A DNA stretch of 64,000 bases. It comes from Chitinophaga niabensis (lineage in GTDB: Bacteria > Bacteroidota > Bacteroidia > Chitinophagales > Chitinophagaceae). The position numbers and the translations under genes were made by a program. Positions within the stretch are counted from its first letter, which is position 1, and every line of letters begins with the position of its first letter. The stretch covers positions 5,895,001-5,959,000 of the forward strand of contig NZ_CP154260.1 in the NCBI RefSeq assembly GCF_039545795.1, written 5' to 3'. Below are positions 43,109-52,839 of the stretch, piece after piece. The notes under the pieces were generated by a model. The model did not search any database. It saw only the letters and a program-made list of their open reading frames with translations, and was not told where the DNA came from.

Positions 43109-46100
43109 TTAATGATGAGCTTTTTCTTCTTTATGTTCTGCATGTCCTGCTTTAGCTACCGGTGCTGCATCCTTGTTACGGATCTTGGCGAGGTAGTTAA
43201 TAGATGGCAGTACGTGCGTTTCTTCCAGAACATAGTACAAACGGTCTGCCTGCTCTTCATTACGAACTTTATAGATACGGCTTTCTTTATCGTTAATGTT
43301 ACCGAATACAATCGCATCAGCAGCACAGGCTTGTTGACAAGCAGTACGCGCTTCTCCATCTTTCATCGGACGGCCTGCTTTCTTAGCAGTCAGTTTCGCA
43401 TCCTGTAAACGCTGAACGCAGAAAGAACATTTTTCCATGGTACCACGGCTACGAACAACTACATCCGGGTTCAATACCATACGGGTGAGTGCATCATTCA
43501 TATCGCCGGTATCGTGCAGGTTGCCTTCCATGCTGTCCGCACCATTCCAGTCTCTCCAGTTGAAGCGGCGAACTTTATAAGGACAGTTGTTAGCGCAGTA
43601 ACGGGTACCGATGCAACGATTGTAAGCCATTTGGTTAATACCTTCAGAACTGTGGTTGGTAGCAGCTACCGGGCAAACGTTCTCACATGGAGCGTTATCA
43701 CAGTGTTGGCAAAGCATGGGTTGGAACACTACTTCAGGATTGTTTTCATCACCACTGAAGTAACGGTCGATACGCAGCCAGTGCATTTCGTGTGCCAGTA
43801 CCACTTGTTCTTTACCAACCACACCCACGTTATTCTCAGCAGTACAAGCTACCACACAGGCGCCGCAACCAAAACAGGTGTTCAGGTCTATGGACATACC
43901 CCATTTGATACCAGGATAACTATGCTCAGGATACAGCGTAGCATCTTTACGGAAGTCTTTTCCATAATGATCCAGCTCGTGGCGGTCTTCGTTCACCTCT
44001 TTAGGATTCTTAATGAATTCTTCGAGGGTAGTTTCTTTAACGATCGGACGGCCTTCGTAGCTGTTATGCGTTTGAGTAAGACCGATCGGATATTTTCTGC
44101 CAGCAGCAACGGCTGTTGCTTCTGTGGAATAGTAATCAAAAGTTTGTCCGTTGGAAGAAACGAAAGGATAAGCATTCTGGCCTACTTCGCCGGCAGCTTT
44201 ACCAATGAATTCTTTCTTTCCACGGCCGTAACCAACTGCAATCGCAATCACATCAGGATGGATACCCGGAACGATCAGCAAAGGCAATTCTTTTTCTACG
44301 CCGTTCGCTTTGATCTTCAATACCTGTTTCTCTGCGTTGATCTCATAATCATCGCCCAGTTCAGTAGAGAATGTTTTTGCAAGGGTGTTGGAAACACAAG
44401 CGTAGTTATCCCAGGTAGAACGGGTGATCGGATCGGGCATTTCCTGCAACCATGGGTTGTTGGCTTCCCTACCGTTACCAATTGCTACTTTTTCATACAG
44501 TACCAGTTCCAGCTTACCGCCTTTCTTGGCACTTGAGATCTTAGCAGCGGCAGCAGCAATATCACCGGCAAAAGTGGCGCCAGCTAAAGCAGCACCAGCT
44601 TGTGGTTCAATGATACCGTCCTGCAGGGCTTTATCCCATGCTTCCTGTGAACCGAGTTTACCGATCCACTCTGTTTTCAGATAATCTTCCCATGCGGTAG
44701 TGTTGCCACTCCAGTTCAGGAGAGATGACTGGAAAGCGCGGGTTTTGAACAGCGGGGCAATGGTTGGCTGAATAAAGCCATAGTAACCAGTGCGGCCTTC
44801 TGCATCTCCCCAGCTTTCAAGGAAGTGATGATCAGGAACAATATATTTACAGAGTTCTGTTGTTTCGTCGTAACGTTCGTTGAAGGAAACAGACACCGGA
44901 ACTTTAGCCAAACCTTCTGCAAATTTCTTTGCATCATAGTAGCTGTAAGCAGGGTTTGCACCGTAGATCAGCAATGCGCCAACACTACCTGCATTCATGT
45001 CATTCACCAGTTGGGTGAACTCACTGTCAATACCCTGGCGGTAGTTGCTGGTCACTGCCCAGTCGATGGTAGTACCGTTAGAACCTGCGAGGTTATTGAT
45101 AGCGTTTACAATGAGCTGTACATTCACATCGTTGGAACCGGATACCACAAGGGATTTACCGGGGTTCGCCTGGATAGCTTTGGCAGCTTTGGCGATCCCG
45201 TCTTTCAGTTTAGCATCAGCCAGTGCAGGAGCAGAAACAGCTCCACCCAATGCAGCTAGCAGGTTTAATGCTACAGCACCTGTTTCAGAAGGACGGTGTG
45301 TGAACCTTTCATCAGCATTTGCACCGGTAAGGCTCATCATGCTTTCGAAATGGAAATGTTTGCTCATTTCCGGATTCTTTGCATTGATCTTACGGTTAGT
45401 ACCGTACTGACGGGAGTATTCAGAAGGATTCAGCCAGGTACCGAGGAAATCGGCATTCAGGCTTACAATCACTTTTGCATTTTCGAAATGGTAAGAAGGC
45501 AGTGTTCTCTTTCCGTAAGAAGCTTCATTGGCTTGCAACATACCGGAGTAAGAAACTGCATCGTAGGTAACGTGGCGGGAGCCGGGGTATTTAGCCAGGA
45601 ACTCACCGATCAGTTTTTTAGTAGTAGGGCTGATGATAGTGGTAGACAGTAAAACAACTGGTTTGCCGGCAATCGCTGCGCTCACCTGTTTGTCCAGCTC
45701 AGCATAGGTGAGCTCCGCAATCCTTTTCTCCAGTTCCTCAACTTTAGGTCCTTTATTGATACCGGGATAACGGAGACGGGCAACATCATACAGGCCCAGT
45801 ACTGTTCCCTGCACTCTGGCAGTGGAAGCACCACCGGTTACAGATGACATTTCGTTTCCTTCTATTTTGATCGGACGGCCTTCGCGGGTCTTAACTACTA
45901 AGGGAACGTATTCACCGTCAGTAGTATAGGCAGAAGCATAATAGTTCGGTACACCGGGCGTAATATCCTGCGGTTTATTCACGTAAGGGATGGCCTTCTT
46001 CACAGGGATATCACAACTTGCCGCGATTGTAGCAGCAGCCGTGGTAAACCCGAGGTATTTCAAGAAATCCCGGCGGGGGGTAGTAGCGTTCAGCATGCTC

Positions 46101-46210
46101 TCACTCTCTTCAAACGGCAGGTCTTCCCTGAATTCGTTCTTCACAGTTTCCTGATGCCCAGCTGTATTGTGCAACTCCTCCAAGCCTTTCCAATACTTTT
46201 TTTGCTCCAT
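43109..46210 (-). CDS. actB: Alternative Complex III iron-sulfur subunit ActB (molybdopterin-like fusion)
   Basis: 1033 residues. The N-terminus carries a Tat-like RRDFLK motif (RR at 46-47) and hydrophobic segment ending in SCDIPV. Residues about 70-720 resemble a molybdopterin oxidoreductase domain but lack recognisable cofactor ligands, as in other ActB proteins. Residues about 780-960 form a ferredoxin-like domain with four clusters: CFGCGACVVACTAENN, CQHCDNAPCENVCP, CIGTRYCANNCPYK and CSFCVQRLQDAKL plus CQQACAAD. Electrons pass from quinol through these clusters to the hemes of ActA and ActE. Confidence 0.96.
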   Translation of the reverse strand: MEQKKYWKGLEELHNTAGHQETVKNEFREDLPFEESESMLNATTPRRDFLKYLGFTTAAATIAASCDIPVKKAIPYVNKPQDITPGVPNYYASAYTTDGEYVPLVVKTREGRPIKIEGNEMSSVTGGASTARVQGTVLGLYDVARLRYPGINKGPKVEELEKRIAELTYAELDKQVSAAIAGKPVVLLSTTIISPTTKKLIGEFLAKYPGSRHVTYDAVSYSGMLQANEASYGKRTLPSYHFENAKVIVSLNADFLGTWLNPSEYSRQYGTNRKINAKNPEMSKHFHFESMMSLTGANADERFTHRPSETGAVALNLLAALGGAVSAPALADAKLKDGIAKAAKAIQANPGKSLVVSGSNDVNVQLIVNAINNLAGSNGTTIDWAVTSNYRQGIDSEFTQLVNDMNAGSVGALLIYGANPAYSYYDAKKFAEGLAKVPVSVSFNERYDETTELCKYIVPDHHFLESWGDAEGRTGYYGFIQPTIAPLFKTRAFQSSLLNWSGNTTAWEDYLKTEWIGKLGSQEAWDKALQDGIIEPQAGAALAGATFAGDIAAAAAKISSAKKGGKLELVLYEKVAIGNGREANNPWLQEMPDPITRSTWDNYACVSNTLAKTFSTELGDDYEINAEKQVLKIKANGVEKELPLLIVPGIHPDVIAIAVGYGRGKKEFIGKAAGEVGQNAYPFVSSNGQTFDYYSTEATAVAAGRKYPIGLTQTHNSYEGRPIVKETTLEEFIKNPKEVNEDRHELDHYGKDFRKDATLYPEHSYPGIKWGMSIDLNTCFGCGACVVACTAENNVGVVGKEQVVLAHEMHWLRIDRYFSGDENNPEVVFQPMLCQHCDNAPCENVCPVAATNHSSEGINQMAYNRCIGTRYCANNCPYKVRRFNWRDWNGADSMEGNLHDTGDMNDALTRMVLNPDVVVRSRGTMEKCSFCVQRLQDAKLTAKKAGRPMKDGEARTACQQACAADAIVFGNINDKESRIYKVRNEEQADRLYYVLEETHVLPSINYLAKIRNKDAAPVAKAGHAEHKEEKAHH

Positions 46211-46291
46211 GTGATTATATCGAGTTACGATTTAAAAAAGTTGAGTTACGTCTTTGCCTAGTGGGCCAAGCCCCATAAGCTTCCTTATATA

Positions 46292-47563
46292 TTAATAGTG
46301 GCACTTTTGACATTCTGTACCGCCCAGCATTTCTACAGTTACATCATCACCGCTCAGCTTCTTGTCCCTGATATCGTTATGTAATTTTTCGAAAATGCTG
46401 TAGTAGTTGTTTTCCACGAACTGCACCTTAGTAGTACGGTGACAGTTAACGCACCATCCCATGGAAAGATCAGCGAACTGATGTACTTCGTCCATGTTCT
46501 GGATCTCACCGTGGCAGGTCTGACATTGTACCTGACCGGCTTTTACGTGTTGAGAGTGGTTGAAGTAAACGTGGTCAGGCAGGTTGTGGATCTTAGTCCA
46601 TTCGATAGGCTGGCCAGGTTTGGTGTATTTGCCGGCAGCGGGATCCCAACCAACGTGGTCGTATAATTTCTGAATTTCTGCTGTACCATTTACTTTCTTT
46701 CCTTCTGCAGTGAACAGGTCCGGACCAGTATACTCACTGATAGCCTTGTGACAGTTCATACAAACATTCTCAGATGGAATCATCGCATGTTTGCTCTTTT
46801 CTGCGGAAGAGTGGCAGTACAAACAGTTGATCTGGTTGATACCTGCGTGTACTTTGTGGGAGTAGAAGATAGGTTGTTCCGGCATGTAGTCCTGCTGACG
46901 GCCCAGGCCGATAGCGCCCTGGATAGTAAAGTAACCGCCGACCACGAACAACAATACAATGCAAAGCGCGATGTATGCTTTATTCTTATAGAAAGGAACA
47001 GGTTCAGGATTTTCATGACCTTCTTTCTCTGAAGCCAGTTTGTTCAGGTTGCTGTTGATCTGCATCAATATCACCGCAACAATAGCAAGGATCAGGGTAA
47101 TAATGCCAAAAAGAAGGCTGTTACCGCCATCTTCTTTAGGAGCTGCGCCTGTTTCAGGGCCTCCATTATTGTTACCTTTTCCAGGAACAGGAACTGAATT
47201 GATATAAGCGAGAATGTTATCAATGTCTTCATCCTTCAGCGCCGGGAATGGCGTCATCGGAAGTTTATTGTACTGATTGAAGAGATCATTGGCGTACTTG
47301 TCGCCACTGGCAATAACTGCTGAAGAGTTACGGATCCAGTTGTGAAGGAGCTTTTTATCAGCCCACCGATCTTCAACCCCTGCCAGCGCAGGACCAGTTA
47401 CTTTCTTGTGAACGGCGTGACAAGAAGCACAATTCTGCTGAAATAGCGTCTTACCTGCACCAGGATCTGCTGCCCCAGCTGCGGAAAATGAACTAACAAG
47501 TCCCACGCATAGGATAAGAACACTCACAAATTGCTTACGCAAACGAATGGAAACACGATACAC
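46292..47563 (-). CDS. actA: Alternative Complex III multiheme cytochrome ActA, with extra N-terminal cytochrome c domain
   Basis: 423 residues with a signal peptide (about 1-31). Residues 35-130 form a mono-heme cytochrome c (FQQNCASCHA at 41-50), followed by a Gly/Asn/Pro linker and one membrane helix (about 155-175), then a second helix (about 200-220) and the ActA multiheme domain with CLYCH, CMNCH, CQTCH, CVNCH and the C-terminal CQKCH. That gives six CxxCH sites, one more than pentaheme ActA. The extra domain may serve as a tethered electron carrier between Act complex and oxidase. First gene of the operon. Confidence 0.93.
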   Translation of the reverse strand: MYRVSIRLRKQFVSVLILCVGLVSSFSAAGAADPGAGKTLFQQNCASCHAVHKKVTGPALAGVEDRWADKKLLHNWIRNSSAVIASGDKYANDLFNQYNKLPMTPFPALKDEDIDNILAYINSVPVPGKGNNNGGPETGAAPKEDGGNSLLFGIITLILAIVAVILMQINSNLNKLASEKEGHENPEPVPFYKNKAYIALCIVLLFVVGGYFTIQGAIGLGRQQDYMPEQPIFYSHKVHAGINQINCLYCHSSAEKSKHAMIPSENVCMNCHKAISEYTGPDLFTAEGKKVNGTAEIQKLYDHVGWDPAAGKYTKPGQPIEWTKIHNLPDHVYFNHSQHVKAGQVQCQTCHGEIQNMDEVHQFADLSMGWCVNCHRTTKVQFVENNYYSIFEKLHNDIRDKKLSGDDVTVEMLGGTECQKCHY

Positions 47564-47608
47564 AGCCTATTATTTAGATTTGACCTAAGGTTTCTTTAAA
47601 AGTGCTCG

Positions 47609-47616
47609 CAAAAATA
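47609..47616 (-). promoter_or_regulatory. -7 box (TATTTTTG) for the act-cox operon
   Basis: Perfect TAnnTTTG on the minus strand 45 bp upstream of actA; a TTG lies 22 bp further upstream. Likely the main promoter of the 16 kb respiratory operon. Confidence 0.5.
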
Positions 47617-48036
47617 AGACAGAATGTTGACAATTTACCAACAATTAAAAAAAAGTTGCCCTTGTTTTGAAAACACTTTTTATATATTATCCGCGAGACC
47701 TTCGCCCGCGAAAATGCTTTGCTGTAGCTGATTGTAGTAGTACCATACCCTGCCTGCCCTCACATCACGTTATAAATTCCTGATAAAAATCATATTTCCA
47801 AAATGAAGAGGTCCACGTGGTAACTATGATACTATTTTTGCATTAGGAGAAATGCCTCATGAAATGAATAATTGCCTTACTCACGTTATAACCCTTAAAC
47901 AAGTTATAATAATAAAGGTTGTGATCGCATGATTTTAGTCATTCCCATTAAATGATAATCATCAACTTGCGATCATTTGGAGGCCACACTCCCTAAATTT
48001 AATAAAAAAGACCTGATTCATAAAGTCTTATCTGCC
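47617..48036. other. 420-bp noncoding region with several repeats
   Basis: No gene supported. Seen: an 11-bp direct repeat TCACGTTATAA (47765-47775 and 47881-47891), a palindrome CCACGTGG (47811-47818), an inverted repeat TGATCGCA / TGCGATCA (47922-47929 and 47968-47975) and an inner palindrome ATGATAATCAT (47952-47962). A perfect + strand -7 box TATTTTTG is at 47833. This could be an unannotated small RNA or an operator cluster. Confidence 0.5.
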
Positions 48037-48044
48037 TATTTTTG
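48037..48044 (+). promoter_or_regulatory. -7 box (TATTTTTG) of purN
   Basis: Perfect TAnnTTTG; it overlaps the first bases of the longest open frame (48042), so the usable start lies downstream at 48066. Confidence 0.5.
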
Positions 48045-48065
48045 CAGCTTATTAAACAACCGGGC

Positions 48066-48632
48066 TTGAAAAATATCGCCATATTCGCATCAGGGGCAGG
48101 CAGTAATGCACAAAAGATCATAGACCATTTCAGGGGTTCCAGCCTGGCTAAAGTCACGCTCATCCTGTCTAACAAGGCAGAAGCCGGTATCTTTAAGATA
48201 GCGGAAAAGGAACAGATCCCCGCTATATTAATAGATAAAGAACAGTTCTTCCGGGGAGACACTTACATTAAGTTACTGGAGGAGGCCCAAACAGACCTCG
48301 TGGTATTGGCCGGTTTTTTATGGAAGATACCCGCTAACCTGGTAACCGCTTTCCCCAACCGTATCATTAATATACATCCCGCCCTCTTACCCAAATTCGG
48401 AGGAAAAGGGATGTATGGTCATTTTGTACATGAAGCAGTATTGGCCGCAGGAGAAAAAGAAAGTGGTATCACCATCCACTATGTGAATGAAAAATATGAC
48501 GATGGTGGTGTGATCCTCCAGGAAAAATGTATCATTACAGAAGAGGATACCCCGGAAAGCCTTGCACGTAAAGTACAGGTGCTGGAACACAAGTGGTTTC
48601 CCCTAATTGTGGAACGATTATTGACACAATAA
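48066..48632 (+). CDS. purN: Phosphoribosylglycinamide formyltransferase
   Basis: 188 residues starting at TTG 48066 (reads LKNIAIFASGAGSN, the standard start with Leu for Met). The frame is open from another TTG at 48042, but a -7 box covers that spot. Motifs: the N-terminal IAIFASGAGSNAQKII (glycine-rich nucleotide pocket), LAGFLWKIPANLV, and the catalytic IINIHPALLPKFGGKGMYG (IHPxLLP, with Asn and His) then TIHYVNEKYDDGGVI with the catalytic Asp. It transfers a formyl group from 10-formyl-tetrahydrofolate to GAR in purine synthesis. Single gene. Confidence 0.95.
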   Translation: MKNIAIFASGAGSNAQKIIDHFRGSSLAKVTLILSNKAEAGIFKIAEKEQIPAILIDKEQFFRGDTYIKLLEEAQTDLVVLAGFLWKIPANLVTAFPNRIINIHPALLPKFGGKGMYGHFVHEAVLAAGEKESGITIHYVNEKYDDGGVILQEKCIITEEDTPESLARKVQVLEHKWFPLIVERLLTQ

Positions 48633-48688
48633 TTTCCGTAGATAACGGTTCATCTATCCGTCTGTTTCTACTTCAACTTACAGTTGTT

Positions 48689-49351
48689 ATGAAAAGAATA
48701 TTACCCTTTGTTCTGCTGTTCTCCGCTATCTGCCTATCAAGCAACGCCCAGGAAACCGAAAAGAAATTCCGTAAACGCACGTACCTGAAAGTAAATCCAA
48801 CTACGATCATCAGCTCGCTGGATATCTACCTGGAACAGGACCTGACGGAAAAACTCAGCCTGGAACTAGGCGTATCCGGTATCTATACGGATTACCCGGA
48901 TTATGTTTTCATGAAAAGGATAGATGTTGGCCAAAGAAAACCCGGCCTAAGTACAGAACAATATGTGGAAGGCCGTGGATTAGGATTCCGGGCCGGTATG
49001 AAATGGTATCTCTTCCGCCAGACTTCTGAGAACACCGCCAGGGGCACTTACTTTGAACCCGTATTATTTTATAAGAAAGTATTCTACCCCAATGAAGACC
49101 AGCTACTCAATGGCCAGGTCTATAAAAATGAAGGGGATAAAAATGTATATGGCATCCAGTTACTACTGGGCCGCCAGGTAAAGCGGGATAAATTTATCCT
49201 CGATCCTTACCTGGGCATAGGCATCCGCAGCAAAGTATATAACTACACCAACTATACGCTCGTTGGTAATTCCGTTAATGCAGACCAGACGGAACTGGTG
49301 AATGTTTTACCCAGCATACACCTGGGTATCAAAGTAGGATTCAGCTTATAA
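48689..49351 (+). CDS. Hypothetical outer membrane beta-barrel protein
   Basis: 220 residues from the ATG at 48689, the start that gives a signal peptide (MKRILPFVLLFSAICLSSNAQ); the open frame upstream to 48593 overlaps purN and is not used. The mature chain has amphipathic strands (YLKVNPTTIISSLDIYL, LSLELGVSGIYTD, GLGFRAGMKWYLF, FEPVLFYKKVF, VYGIQLLLGRQV, ILDPYLGIGIRSKVY, IHLGIKVGFSL) and ends in a C-terminal aromatic-like strand. Family unknown. Ends six bp into the convergent TonB receptor gene. Confidence 0.8.
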   Translation: MKRILPFVLLFSAICLSSNAQETEKKFRKRTYLKVNPTTIISSLDIYLEQDLTEKLSLELGVSGIYTDYPDYVFMKRIDVGQRKPGLSTEQYVEGRGLGFRAGMKWYLFRQTSENTARGTYFEPVLFYKKVFYPNEDQLLNGQVYKNEGDKNVYGIQLLLGRQVKRDKFILDPYLGIGIRSKVYNYTNYTLVGNSVNADQTELVNVLPSIHLGIKVGFSL

Positions 49352-51616
49352 TTTAGTGAACCGCACACCCAGGAATCCACGGATCCCCTGATTGGGTGCA
49401 AACACATAACTGGGGTCAAAAGTAAGCCTGTCAGGATTCTCTGCCGTAGGCATCACCGTACCATCCGGATTGTATACCACCTTTTTATCAAAAGGATCAT
49501 GTGACCGTGCAATGGAATTCTTCGGCGGTGTATAGTTCAACAGGTTCTTCACCCCGCCATAGATCTCCCAGCCTTTCTTAAACTTCTTCGTCAGCTGAAT
49601 ATTCTGAATACTCCAGTAAGGAGAAGTAGCAGGGCGCGGATCATATTCACTTTGTAAAGGCAATAACATCGGCCCGTAAATATTACCCGTATAGTCTATA
49701 CTGATGCCGGAACGGCGGAAAGAATAAGAAGCAGACCAGGTGCCGGAGAATTTCTCTGTTAACTTAGGCCGTATCTTTTCCGTTCCATTCTTCTCATACA
49801 CATCCACAAACGTTACACCCGCTATCAGTTTCAGGGGGAAGTTAAACATCAGGTCTGCATTCAGGCTAAACCCTTTCGAAATAGCATGACCCTTCAGGTT
49901 GTCATATAAGATGGTATCCGGTTTGTCGTAATTCGGCAGGATCTTATTGGAAAAGTAAGTATAGAAGGCAGTACCGTCCAGGGTCAGGAAAGCATTGTTC
50001 AAAGGTATCTTCTTGGTATAGTTCAGGTTCACATTCAGGCTCTTTTCCGGTTTCAGGGAAGACTGGATCACCACTTCCCTTGCACCTGTCAGCGCGGCAT
50101 GGTCTTCCGTGAAAATGGATACCACCCTGTAACCTGTACCCGCATTCAATCTCAGTACATTGCGATAGTTGGGCGTCCATTTGTAAGCCAGGCGTGGTGT
50201 GAAAATGTTACCATGAATGGAGTTATGATCATAACGCATGCCCAGTAATAAAGTATGGCTGCTGTTAAACCTCAGTTCATCCTGTAAGAACAGTCCTGGC
50301 AGAAAAGTGCGCTCCGGTTTATTTTTTGTGGAGGCTCCTTCTTTCAAAGCAGTCACTACGGTATTATCATCATAAAAAGTATAGCGCACCGGCAAACCAG
50401 CCAACAGGTTATGTTTACCTACTTCCTTATCCCAGGTAAGCTGCGCAAAAGAAATTGTTTGCTGTGCCAGGAATACCGTTTTACCGTATACAGAATTCTG
50501 ATCATGATAGTTGAAAGATCCCTGCAGCATCATATGCTCCTTCGTAGGCAATTGGTATTGCCCGATCACTTCAGCACGACTGGTAAAAATACTTTCGCCA
50601 TAGACGCTGTCCGTTCCCCTCCAGTGTTTATTCCATCGCGTTTCGCCACCCCATCTGTCTTCATAAAAATAACGCGCTGCGATGGTTGCTACCCTGTTGT
50701 TCTTGCGGGAGAAGTTCCATTTATTAAAAACAGAGATGCGGTGTTGCAATGTTACATCCGTGAAACCATCTCCATTTTTATCAATAGGATGCTGATAGTT
50801 AAAATAGTTCACCCCTAATAATGCCTGTGCTTTCTTTCCTGCATTCACACGCAGGCCAAGGTCTACACTGTACTCCTGCCAACCGGTGGCCATCACATCT
50901 GCTGTGAATTTAGGCGCTGTGTTAGGAGATTTGGTGATAATATTAATAAGGCCGGCCACTGCTTCAGAACCATATAGTGTAGAAGCAGGCCCCTTTACGA
51001 TCTCCACTCTTTCCACCAGGCTGTTAGGAATACCTGATAACCCATACACAGTAGATAATGCACTCACAATAGGCATACCGTCAATCATCACCATGGTGTA
51101 AGGCCCTTCCAGTCCGTTGATATGAATATCCCCGGTATTGCACACATTACAGTTCAACTGCGGGCGTACGCCATTCACATTTTGCAGTGCATCAAAAATA
51201 CTGGGAGTAGGATTCCTTTTAAAGAATACAGGGGAGTATACTTCTACGGGCACAGGGCTTTCCGCTTTGGAAACTGCCCTTAATGTACCACTTACCACTA
51301 CTTCATTCAAGTTGGAAGAAGTGGGTGTTAAACGGATAGTAGTTTCTGTGATACCGGAAGCTTTGATCTGTACCGGTTGTACATACGTAATATATCCTAC
51401 AGCGCTTACCTGCAAAATATGCCTGCCGGGTGCAATACCTTTCAGATCAAATTCCCCCGTTTCGTTTGTAACAACACCCTGTTTTAAGTCTTTAAAGCCG
51501 ATGCTTGCAAATGGCACTGGTTTATCTTCTGATGTGATCGTTCCTTTTAAACGTCCTTGCGCAAATATTTCGGTTGCCTGGAACAGCAATATAGTTAGGA
51601 TAAACTTGTAGGTCAT
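49346..51616 (-). CDS. TonB-dependent outer membrane receptor (probable zinc/metal)
   Basis: 756 residues with a signal peptide (about 1-19), a carboxypeptidase-like regulatory domain (GRLKGTITSEDKPVPFASIGF, about 20-105), a plug (about 110-230, with NVNGVRPQLNCNVCNTGDIHINGL and MVMIDGMPIV, then YGLSGIPNSLVERVEIVKGPAS) and a 22-strand barrel ending in a C-terminal strand (GIRGFLGVRFTKL). The plug has CNVC, a possible metal-binding pair. Its upstream neighbours (CobW GTPase, MerC-like protein) and the Zur-like boxes nearby suggest zinc-complex uptake. Substrate is inference; a heme or cobalamin receptor cannot be excluded. Confidence 0.9.
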   Translation of the reverse strand: MTYKFILTILLFQATEIFAQGRLKGTITSEDKPVPFASIGFKDLKQGVVTNETGEFDLKGIAPGRHILQVSAVGYITYVQPVQIKASGITETTIRLTPTSSNLNEVVVSGTLRAVSKAESPVPVEVYSPVFFKRNPTPSIFDALQNVNGVRPQLNCNVCNTGDIHINGLEGPYTMVMIDGMPIVSALSTVYGLSGIPNSLVERVEIVKGPASTLYGSEAVAGLINIITKSPNTAPKFTADVMATGWQEYSVDLGLRVNAGKKAQALLGVNYFNYQHPIDKNGDGFTDVTLQHRISVFNKWNFSRKNNRVATIAARYFYEDRWGGETRWNKHWRGTDSVYGESIFTSRAEVIGQYQLPTKEHMMLQGSFNYHDQNSVYGKTVFLAQQTISFAQLTWDKEVGKHNLLAGLPVRYTFYDDNTVVTALKEGASTKNKPERTFLPGLFLQDELRFNSSHTLLLGMRYDHNSIHGNIFTPRLAYKWTPNYRNVLRLNAGTGYRVVSIFTEDHAALTGAREVVIQSSLKPEKSLNVNLNYTKKIPLNNAFLTLDGTAFYTYFSNKILPNYDKPDTILYDNLKGHAISKGFSLNADLMFNFPLKLIAGVTFVDVYEKNGTEKIRPKLTEKFSGTWSASYSFRRSGISIDYTGNIYGPMLLPLQSEYDPRPATSPYWSIQNIQLTKKFKKGWEIYGGVKNLLNYTPPKNSIARSHDPFDKKVVYNPDGTVMPTAENPDRLTFDPSYVFAPNQGIRGFLGVRFTKL

Positions 51617-51675
51617 ATGGCAAATTTAAAATTCAAATCCATATTTGTCTAAACTTATTTTTAGCCTAGTCTAAA

Positions 51676-52839
51676 TTAAAGGCTTGGAAACGGGTCGTTA
51701 AACGGTTTTCCGTACACCCAGTCTTTGATTTCCAGGTCATTACATAAACAGGCATCCAGTTCCTGCGTGATCACATCTTTTCTAAGATCCTGCCCAATGA
51801 TCACCAATTCATTATGCCGGTCTGCAAAAATGGGATGCCATCGCTGTTCAATGAATGCAGCAGTAGTTGCATCCAACTGCCACTTTTCTTTGGGGATAGC
51901 ACACCACCAAAGCCCTGCCCTGTCTGCCATTAAAGATGCTCCCGCCTGGCTCCAGTTAATAGCAATGTCTGATCTGGATGCGATCCAGCATAACCCTTTG
52001 CTGCGGATCACGCCCGCAGGCCATTGATGCTGAATGTAGTGCCAAAAGCGTTCAGGATGAAAAGGAGCACGGCTGCGGTATACAAAAGAGCTGATGCCAT
52101 ATTCTTCCGTTTCAGGGATATGTTCCTTTTCCAGTTCTGCTATCCAGCCAGCACTGCGGGAAGTGGTTTCGAAATCAAATAATTGGGTATGCAGGATCTC
52201 CTGCAATGGCACAACAGACCTTTCTGCTTCAATGATCCTTGCATCTGCATTGAATTTCCGCAGCAAAGCTTTCATGGCATCCCGTTCTGCTGCTGTAACC
52301 AGGTCGCATTTGTTGAGAATGATCACATTCGCAAATTCAACCTGTTCTGTGAGCAGGTTAACGATTGTACGAGTGTCATCCGGCACCATTTCCCGGCTGG
52401 AAAAATCACGATGAAAATTAAAGGCATCTACAACCGTTACCAGGGTATCCAGCGTGCTGAATGCACTGAGGTCAATACCCAGCTGATCATCCTGATAAGT
52501 AAAGGTCTGCGCAACCGGTAGTGGTTCTGAGATACCGCTGGATTCAATCAGCAGGTAATCGAAACGGTCTTCTGCTGCAAGGCGCTGCACTTCCTGCAAC
52601 AGATCTTCACGTAAGGTGCAGCAGATACAGCCATTGCTCATCTCCACCAGTTTTTCTTCTGTATGATGCAGTACATTTTCATTACGCACTAATTGTGCAT
52701 CGATATTTACTTCACTCATATCATTCACGATCACGGCAACACGCAGCTGCTCTTTGTTATGCAGGATGTGATTCAGCAAGGTTGTTTTGCCTGCCCCTAA
52801 AAAACCACTCAGTACAGTAACAGGAAGTTTCTTTTTCAT
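51676..52839 (-). CDS. CobW/ZNG1-family GTP-binding metallochaperone
   Basis: 387 residues from the ATG at 52839, whose bases overlap the MerC gene stop (ATGA). The P-loop is [12 protein letters not shown] (about 11-22), the metal-binding motif is [11 protein letters not shown] (CxCC, C71-C74), then IESSGISEP, and the NKCD guanine motif in [10 protein letters not shown]. The C-terminal half is the CobW C-terminal domain ([21 protein letters not shown]). Members deliver zinc to client enzymes under zinc starvation (ZigA/ZNG1 type) or act in cobalamin synthesis. The context favours zinc. Confidence 0.92.
   Translation of the reverse strand: MKKKLPVTVLSGFLGAGKTTLLNHILHNKEQLRVAVIVNDMSEVNIDAQLVRNENVLHHTEEKLVEMSNGCICCTLREDLLQEVQRLAAEDRFDYLLIESSGISEPLPVAQTFTYQDDQLGIDLSAFSTLDTLVTVVDAFNFHRDFSSREMVPDDTRTIVNLLTEQVEFANVIILNKCDLVTAAERDAMKALLRKFNADARIIEAERSVVPLQEILHTQLFDFETTSRSAGWIAELEKEHIPETEEYGISSFVYRSRAPFHPERFWHYIQHQWPAGVIRSKGLCWIASRSDIAINWSQAGASLMADRAGLWWCAIPKEKWQLDATTAAFIEQRWHPIFADRHNELVIIGQDLRKDVITQELDACLCNDLEIKDWVYGKPFNDPFPSL

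Noticed and set aside
43514..44536. 340-residue antisense frame inside actB
   Set aside because: It is a shadow of the strongly conserved actB frame; no plausible start region, motif or domain.
48593..48688. N-terminal extension of the outer membrane protein overlapping purN
   Set aside because: A proper signal peptide begins only at 48689; the extra residues are not signal-like.
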